Made by a program: the position numbers and the translations under genes. From positions 1 to 7,046 of the forward strand of contig JALWQS010000049.1 of NCBI GenBank assembly GCA_027083015.1: a stretch of DNA of 7,046 nt, written 5' to 3'. Origin of the DNA: Candidatus Woesearchaeota archaeon. GTDB taxonomy: Archaea; Nanobdellota; Nanobdellia; Woesearchaeales; UBA11576. Of the stretch, positions 1-5,119 are shown in pieces (within the stretch, counting starts at the first letter, position 1; every line of letters starts with the position of its first letter). The notes beneath the pieces were generated by a model. The model was not told where the DNA came from. It worked only from the letters and a program-made list of their open reading frames with translations, and ran no database searches.

Positions 1-6
1 ACGACC

Positions 7-22
7 CTCGCTTAACGGCGAG
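7..22. repeat. Perfect short hairpin (5-bp stem) at left edge
   Basis: CTCGC at 7-11 is the exact reverse complement of GCGAG at 18-22, with a 6-nt loop. The same right arm, extended to GGCGAG at 17-22, also matches CTCGCC at 40-45, so this hairpin competes with pairing to the next element. A run of five T follows at 23-27. It may belong to the same structured element as 31-96. The left edge of the window cuts off whatever lies upstream. Confidence 0.5.
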
Positions 23-30
23 TTTTTGGG

Positions 31-96
31 ATTGAAAATCTCGCCCTAAAGGACGGAGTATTAAACTCCTTGCAAATCTCTAACGAGATTTTCAAT
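31..96. repeat. 13-bp perfect inverted repeat enclosing further hairpins; candidate IS200/IS605-type element end
   Basis: ATTGAAAATCTCG at 31-43 is the exact reverse complement of 84-96. Between the arms are a second hairpin, GGAGT (55-59) with ACTCC (65-69), and an imperfect one, CGCCC (42-46) with GGACG (51-55), which has one mismatch. A competing 7-bp hairpin pairs AAATCTC (74-80) with GAGATTT (85-91) across a 4-nt loop. The layout of CGCCC-TAAA-GG(G/A)CG followed by a GGAGT-ATTAA-ACTCC hairpin is, from memory, like the right ends of IS200/IS605 (TnpB) elements, where the scaffold of the guide RNA lies. No tnpA or tnpB gene is visible, because upstream sequence is missing. It could instead be a small structured RNA or a leader switch. 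The inverted repeats are certain; the identity is not. Confidence 0.45.
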
Positions 97-197
97 AACC
101 ATATTTAAGATTATAGGTAAAGCGGCATATTGACCAGCAAAGCCCATATAAACTCTTGCCAGACTTAAGAAGAAATTTTCATAATTTTAAAACAAAA

Positions 198-205
198 TTT
201 AAATA
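198..205 (+). promoter_or_regulatory. Probable TATA box of the signal peptidase gene
   Basis: TTTAAATA, with AT-rich flanks on both sides, lies in the only gene-free stretch ahead of the GTG at 254. An archaeal start about 26 nt downstream would fall near 228-230. That leaves a leader of roughly 25 nt containing the ribosome binding site, so this gene would be leadered, unlike the other first genes in the window. The whole 97-210 stretch is AT-rich, so a chance match is possible. Confidence 0.4.
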
Positions 206-242
206 TTAAAACTACTCAATAGTGATAAACTCACAAGGGGTT

Positions 243-251
243 GGTGGTTAT
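243..251 (+). promoter_or_regulatory. Ribosome binding site supporting the GTG start at 254
   Basis: GGTGGTTAT matches seven of nine bases of the archaeal consensus GGAGGTGAT. The GGTGGT core ends five bases before the GTG codon. This supports the non-ATG start; the next in-frame Met is far inside the protein (residue 86). Confidence 0.5.
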
Positions 252-253
252 TT

Positions 254-763
254 GTGGATAAAAATAGACTAATTATAACGCTTTTAATAGTATTCAGCCT
301 TGGATGGCTCTTAAACAGCTTATTAAGCAATTTTATCTATTATGATTCTGAAAAAACAATACCATTATCCTTCTCTCCCTTTCTAAAGAGTCCGGAGAGA
401 TTAAGCCCATCAGATCACGTCAAAGAAAGCCAAATACACGTATATGACGATAAAGTGGTCATAGATGTAAAAAATGCCAATTGGGCAAGCTTCACAGACA
501 CAAACTCTATGGATCCATACCTAGACAAAGAATCAAACTCTATAGAGACAAAACCCTCAAGAGAAGAAGACGTGAAAGAAGGAGACATCATATCATACAG
601 GTCACGAATAACAGGCGACCTCATAGTGCACAGAGTAGTAAAGATAAGTAAAGACAGCAACGGATGGTATTGCATAGTCAAGGGAGACAACAACCCATCA
701 AGAGACCCCGAAAAGATAAGATTTGACCAGATCCACGGAGTACTCATAGGAATCATATACTAA
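254..763 (+). CDS. S26-family signal peptidase (archaeal type I-like), single N-terminal membrane anchor
   Basis: A 169-residue membrane-anchored serine protease of the S26 family, expected to cleave signal peptides on the outer face of the membrane. Residues 5-29 form one hydrophobic anchor. After a variable linker, the protease boxes appear in order: NSMDP with the candidate nucleophile Ser85, VHRVV with His126, and KGDNN with Asp145. Archaeal signal peptidases use Ser/His/Asp in place of the bacterial Ser/Lys, and this pattern fits. The end, VLIGIIY, matches the usual C-terminal strand; there is no second membrane helix. The start is GTG, chosen for its ribosome binding site at 243-251. 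The first part of the gene (to about 420) has balanced A and T, while the rest is A-rich like its neighbours. It may share a transcript with the next gene. Confidence 0.82.
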   Translation: MDKNRLIITLLIVFSLGWLLNSLLSNFIYYDSEKTIPLSFSPFLKSPERLSPSDHVKESQIHVYDDKVVIDVKNANWASFTDTNSMDPYLDKESNSIETKPSREEDVKEGDIISYRSRITGDLIVHRVVKISKDSNGWYCIVKGDNNPSRDPEKIRFDQIHGVLIGIIY

Positions 764-768
764 AACAG

Positions 769-833
769 CACATTAAACTAACAACCCAACAACAACCAAC
801 ACCAAAAAAACACCCCCAAATACCACTAAACAA
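769..833 (+). promoter_or_regulatory. 65-nt G-free, A/C-rich leader before the 341-residue gene
   Basis: No G occurs between 768 and 834, and only five T occur in these 65 bases, so the stretch is about 92% A plus C. It is rich in CAA/ACC steps and has a run of five C at 813-817. It cannot form ordinary G-C stems with itself and should be unstructured as RNA. It contains no Shine-Dalgarno sequence, no T-tract terminator and no TATA box at the expected distance from 838. Its role as a leader is an inference from position. Confidence 0.45.
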
Positions 834-837
834 GAAC

Positions 838-1863
838 ATGAGAAAAACAAACACAATAGAATATCTCAAGCAATTAGCTGAACTAACAGAAAGAAGCGGA
901 AAGAAAGAAGTCAACATAGGAATGCTAAGGGTACCTGTAATGACAATCACAAACATATGGCTTCCGCAGCTTGAAAAAGAAACAGAAGCAGAACAACTAG
1001 GTCCAATAATCCAAGAAGGAGGAAAAAAAACAAGAATAAGACAGATAAGACCAAGCGCCTTACTAAGTTTCTACACAAATTCCCCAATGTTATGGACCCC
1101 CATAATGTATGAGGTAAAAAAAGACGGGCGAATGACAAAAGGCAAGACGCATGGCGGACAACTAGAGATAAACGGTCCAGAAGGTTTCTCAGACATAAGC
1201 GAGCTATGCAGAGAACTAGACGAAGAAGGACTATTCGGAATGTACGAAGTTCTGACAGAATCAATAAAGCCCATAGGAGTCCTTACATCACCAGAAGGAA
1301 GAATCCTGCCATTCTACCACGCAAGACTAAGAACCACACCACCACCAGCAGAACTAAGAAACCCGGTGACAAAAACAGAAAAATTAAGAGGAAAATACTA
1401 TATCCTTGACGACTTAAGCGCTATATTAGCAGGCTTGAAAGATGAAACACAATTCCCCGAAGAAATACATCAGGAAACAATAGAAATGATAATGACAGAA
1501 AACCTGTGGGAAAGAAGTTCAGAAGTCTCAAGAGGAAGAGTGCCTCTAAGTATCAGAGAAGAAATCCTAAGGAAAGCAGACATAGACCTTGATCCTAAAC
1601 AAGTGCTTAAGGAATACAAAGCATATTTCAGCCTACCAAGAATAAAGACAAGACCATTCCTACCAAAGGCAAGACTCTTCATAAATACAGGAATATTCCT
1701 TTACGAAAAGCAATTCAGCATAGAAGAGACAGATATAAGACCAGAAGTCGATCCCAAAGAGTTCCAGATAAGAGCATACCACTTCATCAAACGATACGCA
1801 GAGGACAAGTTTGAGGAACTGCTGACAGAAAAGCTTCTAGAAGCATACCTTATAAGGCCATAA
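838..1863 (+). CDS. Hypothetical soluble protein, 341 residues, no family recognised
   Basis: I do not recognise this protein. It has no signal peptide and no membrane helix, and looks like a mixed alpha/beta cytoplasmic protein. Residues 1-20 are helical and charged; 27-140 alternate strands and loops, including a basic patch near 63-71 (KKTRIRQIR) and a Gly-rich turn at 101-116. A proline stretch at 168-170 divides it from the second half. That half contains an acidic helix near 205-222, then RGRVPLSIREEILRKADIDL (232-251), which could be a helix-turn-helix, and ends in charged helices (308-338). There is one cysteine (124). No nucleotide-binding or catalytic motif stands out. The start is uncertain: the ATG at 838 has neither a ribosome binding site nor a well-placed TATA box. 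Codon use (AGA, ATA, A-ending codons) matches the genes that follow, which supports real coding. Confidence 0.8.
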   Translation: MRKTNTIEYLKQLAELTERSGKKEVNIGMLRVPVMTITNIWLPQLEKETEAEQLGPIIQEGGKKTRIRQIRPSALLSFYTNSPMLWTPIMYEVKKDGRMTKGKTHGGQLEINGPEGFSDISELCRELDEEGLFGMYEVLTESIKPIGVLTSPEGRILPFYHARLRTTPPPAELRNPVTKTEKLRGKYYILDDLSAILAGLKDETQFPEEIHQETIEMIMTENLWERSSEVSRGRVPLSIREEILRKADIDLDPKQVLKEYKAYFSLPRIKTRPFLPKARLFINTGIFLYEKQFSIEETDIRPEVDPKEFQIRAYHFIKRYAEDKFEELLTEKLLEAYLIRP

Positions 1864-1913
1864 GATAGGTCATACCAAGACAAAAAGGTAAAAGCAAAAG
1901 TAACACTGATGCA

Positions 1914-1926
1914 CCTCTATAAAAGA
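1914..1926 (+). promoter_or_regulatory. Second TATA-like sequence upstream of map
   Basis: CTCTATAAAAGAC resembles an archaeal TATA box but lies about 65 nt ahead of the map start, so it would give a leader of some 38 nt. The site at 1955-1961 is better placed. It may be a secondary promoter or chance in AT-rich DNA. Confidence 0.2.
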
Positions 1927-1954
1927 CAAACAGAAACTAAAAGCAACACAAAAC

Positions 1955-1961
1955 TTTTATA
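1955..1961 (+). promoter_or_regulatory. TATA box giving a leaderless map transcript
   Basis: TTTTATA, preceded by AAAC (a possible BRE), is centred 26 nt ahead of the A of the ATG at 1984. Archaeal transcription starts about 25-27 nt from the centre of the TATA box, so the RNA would begin at or beside the start codon. No Shine-Dalgarno sequence precedes the ATG, which fits a leaderless message. Confidence 0.6.
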
Positions 1962-1983
1962 GAACAACAACTAATTTCTTATA

Positions 1984-2880
1984 ATGGACGAAGAAACACT
2001 TGCGAAGTACGTGAAAGCAGGACAGATAGCTGCAGAAGCAAGAGAGTACGGCAAAACACTCATCAAAAAAGACGCAAAACTGACAGATGTAGCTGAAAAA
2101 ATAGAAAAAAAGATCTTTGAGCTGGGAGGAGAACCAGCATTCCCGGTAAACCTCTCAATGAACGAAACAGCAGCGCATGACACAGCAGGACCGAACGATG
2201 AAAGAACTTTCGGAGAAAGCGTAGTCAAACTTGATGTAGGAGCACACGTAGACGGATACGTAGGCGGAGATACCGCAGTGACAATCGACCTGACAGAAAA
2301 ATACTCAGATCTAGTAAAAGCATCAGAAGAAGCACTAAACGCAGCTATCAAGACAGTACAGATAGGGACAACACTGGGAGAGATAGGAAGAGCAATAGAA
2401 GAAACCATACAAGGTTTCGGATACGAACCAGTAAGAAACCTATCAGGACACGGAATAGGAAAATACATAGTGCACCAAAGCCCGAGCATACCAAACTATG
2501 ACACCCAAGACACAACAGAACTGGAGGAAGGAATGACAATCGCAATAGAACCATTCGCGACAGACGGGATAGGCCTAATACACGAGAAAGGAAGAGCACT
2601 GATATACTCTCTTACAGCAAAAAAACCAGTAAGAAACCCAACAACAAGAGCATTACTAAAACAGATAACAGAATACAACGGACTTCCATTCGCAAAAAGA
2701 TGGTTAAGCGGAAAGATACCGGCTTTCAAGATAAGCTTCGCAATCAGAGAAATGGAACAGCTAGGGATGCTACACTCATACGCACCATTAGTAGAAAAAA
2801 AAGAAGGAATCGTATCACAAAAAGAACACTCATTATACATAGGAGATAAGGTAAAAATACTGACAAAATCCAGAGCATAA
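1984..2880 (+). CDS. map: Methionine aminopeptidase, type II (archaeal)
   Basis: Removes the initiator methionine from nascent proteins in the cytoplasm, using a two-metal centre in the pita-bread fold. At 298 residues it has the normal archaeal length. The five metal ligands can be assigned as Asp84 (KLDVG), Asp96 (GGDTA), His156 (SGHGIG), Glu189 (AIEPF) and Glu281 (QKEHS). His65 (AAHDT) and His164 match the usual substrate-site histidines. The segment at about 216-275, between the last two ligands, is the helical insertion that defines type II enzymes. One oddity: Asp84 and Asp96 are 12 residues apart, where the enzymes I can recall have 11, because GYVGGDT carries one extra residue. The gene has its own TATA box, a leaderless ATG, and probably heads an operon with the next two genes. 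Confidence 0.95.
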   Translation: MDEETLAKYVKAGQIAAEAREYGKTLIKKDAKLTDVAEKIEKKIFELGGEPAFPVNLSMNETAAHDTAGPNDERTFGESVVKLDVGAHVDGYVGGDTAVTIDLTEKYSDLVKASEEALNAAIKTVQIGTTLGEIGRAIEETIQGFGYEPVRNLSGHGIGKYIVHQSPSIPNYDTQDTTELEEGMTIAIEPFATDGIGLIHEKGRALIYSLTAKKPVRNPTTRALLKQITEYNGLPFAKRWLSGKIPAFKISFAIREMEQLGMLHSYAPLVEKKEGIVSQKEHSLYIGDKVKILTKSRA

Positions 2881-2919
2881 AAACGTCCTAAGCAAAACAA
2901 TCCAAAAAGAACAGGCCAA

Positions 2920-2928
2920 GGAGCTGAT
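2920..2928 (+). promoter_or_regulatory. Strong ribosome binding site for the membrane protein at 2933
   Basis: GGAGCTGAT matches the archaeal consensus GGAGGTGAT at eight of nine positions and sits just ahead of the GTG codon, with nine bases between GGAG and GTG. It decides the non-ATG start and shows that this cistron is translated from within a longer transcript. Confidence 0.65.
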
Positions 2929-2932
2929 ACCC

Positions 2933-3580
2933 GTGGAAAATACAAAGAACAGGTTCAAAAGAGGAGCTGTAAGCATAGCAATAGCAGTCCTCACCGTACT
3001 ATTCATAGCATTACTTGTAGACGCATTCTTTGAAGAACCAAAATGGGAAGATTACTGCAAAAAATACAGCGACATACCACCACCAGTAAAGATGCCAGTC
3101 AACAGCGAAAAAACCCAATGTCCAGAACCAAACCAAGAGCTGATTGATGCCTGCTACAAAGAAGGAGGATTTCCCGTCTGGAACTGGACATCAGAAGGCT
3201 GTCAGGTCTACAAAGAATGCAACATGTGTCAGAAAAATATGGAAAACGCAAGAAAATATGTCCATAGATACGCATTCTACCTAGGAGCAACATTATCACT
3301 GATCGCCCTGATAATAGGAATATTCTGGCCGATAGAATTCATAGGAACAGGATTCATGTTCGGAGGAATAATAGGCCTATTCTACTCCACAGTGAGATAC
3401 TTCTCAGATATGGATAAATTCTTACGGGTAGGCGTGATATTCATAGAACTGCTGATAGTGCTAGGCATAACATACCTAAAACTCGTAGGAAAAGAAGGAT
3501 TCGGAAGAAAAAGACCCAGAAGAACTATGATAACAACCAGGATCAGACCTGAAAAGAAGAAGAGAAGATCCAGAAGATAA
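2933..3580 (+). CDS. Four-helix membrane protein with six-cysteine outer loop and basic tail, function unknown
   Basis: A 215-residue integral membrane protein with no function I can name. Hydrophobic segments lie at about 12-31, 113-131, 134-153 and 165-184. Basic residues at the N-terminus (KNRFKR) and in the tail predict both ends inside, with residues 32-112 outside. That loop holds all six cysteines (42, 63, 74, 90, 96, 99), ending in a CNMC pair, so three disulfides or a metal site are possible. The last 30 residues form a tail dense in Arg and Lys (GRKRPRR, KKKRRSRR), which could contact nucleic acid, ribosomes or acidic lipid; this is an inference. It starts with GTG, 52 nt after map, with a near-consensus ribosome binding site. 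Similar small membrane proteins with a Cys-rich loop are, from memory, common in DPANN archaea but uncharacterised. Confidence 0.85.
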   Translation: MENTKNRFKRGAVSIAIAVLTVLFIALLVDAFFEEPKWEDYCKKYSDIPPPVKMPVNSEKTQCPEPNQELIDACYKEGGFPVWNWTSEGCQVYKECNMCQKNMENARKYVHRYAFYLGATLSLIALIIGIFWPIEFIGTGFMFGGIIGLFYSTVRYFSDMDKFLRVGVIFIELLIVLGITYLKLVGKEGFGRKRPRRTMITTRIRPEKKKRRSRR

Positions 3581-3593
3581 GAAAAGAAAAAAA

Positions 3594-3599
3594 GGAGGT
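3594..3599 (+). promoter_or_regulatory. Consensus ribosome binding site for the gene at 3606
   Basis: GGAGGT, the archaeal core consensus, ends six bases before the ATG at 3606. It fixes the start of the small gene and fits an internal cistron, since no TATA box is visible in the 25-nt gap after the membrane protein gene. Confidence 0.75.
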
Positions 3600-3605
3600 A
3601 AAGTT

Positions 3606-3965
3606 ATGAGTTCAAAGACACATAGAATCATATATGGTGTCAATCCAGATAAAAAAGTAACTCCCGTGATAGTAAGAGACGCAATAATCAAATGCTTCAA
3701 AGAAGCAGAAAAAGAAATTCTTGAAGTGATGAGAAAAAGCACAGACATGAAAAAATCAAGCTATGAAAAAAACAGCCAGTTCTTCATAGAACACTTCATA
3801 GAAGAAAGATTCAGAAAGATAGGGGCAGATTTCAACAGACCAAAAAAAGAAGACCTGAAGAAAGTAGCTAACGAACTGAAAAGATACGCCCTAAAGATAA
3901 GAGATCCAAAAATAGTAAATCAGAACCATAAAGAGATAATGACGCTTATCAACAAGATAAAATAG
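3606..3965 (+). CDS. Small helical cytoplasmic protein, 119 residues, function unknown
   Basis: No family is recognised. The first ten residues look like a short strand (HRIIYGV), followed by a conserved-looking turn (NPDKKVTP, 13-20). Helices are then likely at about 20-46 and 54-72, and from 81 to the end. Charged residues, mainly Lys and Glu, dominate; there is one cysteine (30), no signal peptide and no membrane segment. A helical protein of this size could be an RNA- or protein-binding adaptor, but nothing visible decides it. The start is secured by a perfect GGAGGT. It is the last gene of the probable map operon, 25 nt after the membrane protein, and its stop codon is 6 nt from the end of the opposing nurA gene. 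Confidence 0.8.
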   Translation: MSSKTHRIIYGVNPDKKVTPVIVRDAIIKCFKEAEKEILEVMRKSTDMKKSSYEKNSQFFIEHFIEERFRKIGADFNRPKKEDLKKVANELKRYALKIRDPKIVNQNHKEIMTLINKIK

Positions 3966-3967
3966 GC

Positions 3968-3994
3968 CAGTTCAAGAGATATGATCAAGAACTG
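3968..3994. other. Short inverted repeat between converging gene ends
   Basis: CAGTTC at 3968-3973 is the reverse complement of GAACTG at 3989-3994, with a 15-nt loop containing TGATCA. It spans the 6-nt gap between the converging stop codons and enters the end of nurA. A role in 3'-end formation for either transcript is possible, but the stem is short and no T-tract follows on either strand. Confidence 0.25.
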
Positions 3995-5018
3995 AATGAG
4001 CATCAGAAGATCTCATAAGAACATCCAGAGCCTTAGAAGCAGACCCTGAACCAGCAAGAAAAGCAGTCTTAAGATACTCTTTCTCTGAATTTGAGACCCG
4101 AGCAAACCGATCAGCTTCAACAAGACCATAAGGGTAACCAAAAAATACAGGATCAGAACTGTTTCTTACAAGATGAGCAAGAAGATCAGAGAAAACACCT
4201 GAATGAAAAGCATCAAGACGAAAAACATAACGTGAAGCAGGATGGAGCTTAACAAAATAAAGATCGAAATCAGGAATATCAACAACAGGAAAATAAGACC
4301 AAGCGGGCAAAGGAGACCTGGAATCAAGAAGAAATAAAGGAGAAGAACCGGAAGAAGTCAAAAGAGACGTAGTCTTTGAGAGAGCCGCAATAGATATATT
4401 CTCAGAGAGAGACAAAGAAGAAAGACGATCAAGAAGCTTTTTCTCATCAGCAGTCTTATGCTCAAGAGAACCGTCAATAACAACCGAAGCGCCAGGAGCC
4501 ATAGAACCAACAATCTGCAAAGCCGTCGAAAGCTCAGCTAACCTGCGCACCAAAGAAGGAATAGCAGATATAGAAAGGACAGAATTCCTGGTCGTAAGAA
4601 GAGGATCCTTTGAGCCAAAAGAAAACTCCCTGTCAAAAAAAGAAGAAGGAAGAAAAGAGGAAAGGTAAGGAAAGAGCTTAGCATGAAAAAACAGCTCACC
4701 ACCAGAACTATATGCAGAAACAAGACAAAAAAATTCATCCTTAGAGAAAGAAACGCGCTTATTATCACGATAAACAGAATGAAAGATACGCAAAAAGCTC
4801 AAGTTCAAAGATGAAGACGCGATAATCTCAGCATTACCACCATCAATAAAAGCAATATCACCAGCAGGAAAATGAACAGGCAAAGGATGAAAATTATCAA
4901 CAGAAAAAGGAAAACCAGAACGACCAAGATGAGAAAAGTCCACACTATCAAAGTCAGAAGCCGAAGACAAAACATCAGAGTTCAGATAATCGTAGATGGA
5001 ACCAAAAGCATCATTCAT
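3972..5018 (-). CDS. nurA: NurA-domain nuclease
   Basis: NurA is a Mn-dependent 5'-3' exo/endonuclease that works with the HerA helicase to resect DNA ends for archaeal recombination repair. Taking the ATG at 5018 gives 348 residues, normal for the family. Visible motifs, in that numbering, are FIDGGNAEI with Asp59 near residue 60, RRLAEL with Glu162, VVIDGSLEH with Asp182, and the C-terminal FGYPYGLVEADRFARV (293-308), typical of NurA with its Tyr and Asp residues. An earlier in-frame TTG at 5027 adds three residues; ATG 5018 is preferred because a TATA box lies 28 nt ahead. The protein is about 18% Ser and 10% Phe with few Lys, the reverse of the + strand genes, because its mRNA is U-rich. 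herA is not in the window. Confidence 0.87.
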   Translation of the reverse strand: MNDAFGSIYDYLNSDVLSSASDFDSVDFSHLGRSGFPFSVDNFHPLPVHFPAGDIAFIDGGNAEIIASSSLNLSFLRIFHSVYRDNKRVSFSKDEFFCLVSAYSSGGELFFHAKLFPYLSSFLPSSFFDREFSFGSKDPLLTTRNSVLSISAIPSLVRRLAELSTALQIVGSMAPGASVVIDGSLEHKTADEKKLLDRLSSLSLSENISIAALSKTTSLLTSSGSSPLFLLDSRSPLPAWSYFPVVDIPDFDLYFVKLHPASRYVFRLDAFHSGVFSDLLAHLVRNSSDPVFFGYPYGLVEADRFARVSNSEKEYLKTAFLAGSGSASKALDVLMRSSDAHSVLDHIS

Positions 5019-5041
5019 AAAAAACAAGAAAATAAAGGAGC

Positions 5042-5050
5042 TATATATTA
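5042..5050 (-). promoter_or_regulatory. TATA box of nurA, leaderless start
   Basis: On the - strand this reads TAATATATA, centred 28 nt ahead of the ATG at 5018. The transcript should begin at or beside that ATG. No Shine-Dalgarno sequence is found in the expected place. It shows that nurA has its own promoter despite lying in tandem behind the MgtC-like gene. Confidence 0.6.
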
Positions 5051-5097
5051 ATTGTCAATATCAACCATAAAGTCAGCAGCATATTCTTAACTATCTT

Positions 5098-5114
5098 AAA
5101 AAGAAGCAAGAAAA
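5098..5114 (-). terminator. T-tract terminator after the MgtC-like gene
   Basis: Just past the MgtC-like stop, the - strand reads TTTTCTTGCTTCTTTTT: two T runs within 17 bases and no preceding hairpin. Archaeal termination commonly uses such T-rich stretches. With the separate TATA box of nurA downstream, this suggests two independent transcripts. Confidence 0.45.
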
Positions 5115-5119
5115 CATAC

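Noticed and set aside
1..100. Possible tRNA or CRISPR repeat.
   Set aside because: The stems do not form a cloverleaf with a recognisable TTC loop or acceptor. The repeated AAATCTC motif occurs only twice in direct orientation, without regular spacers.
61..186. Protein-like reading on the - strand (includes ARVYMGFAGQYAALP) ending in a TAA at 61-63.
   Set aside because: Only about 40 codons are open. The only ATG gives 28 residues, and the end overlaps the inverted repeats. It could be the remnant of a lost gene, but nothing supports expression and I recognise no family.
415..756. 113-codon open frame on the - strand opposite the signal peptidase gene.
   Set aside because: It is a shadow of the conserved protease region, with low-complexity Ser/Leu/Thr content and no motif.
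1971..2489. 172-codon open frame on the - strand opposite map.
   Set aside because: It lies fully opposite the catalytic part of a clear MetAP gene. Its Ser/Pro/Ala-rich translation is what the antisense of this codon use gives. No promoter or family was recognised.
5019..5027. TTG start for nurA, adding three residues (MFF) before ATG 5018.
   Set aside because: The TATA box at 5042-5050 is only about 19 nt from the TTG, too close for a message that includes it, and the right distance for a leaderless ATG at 5018.
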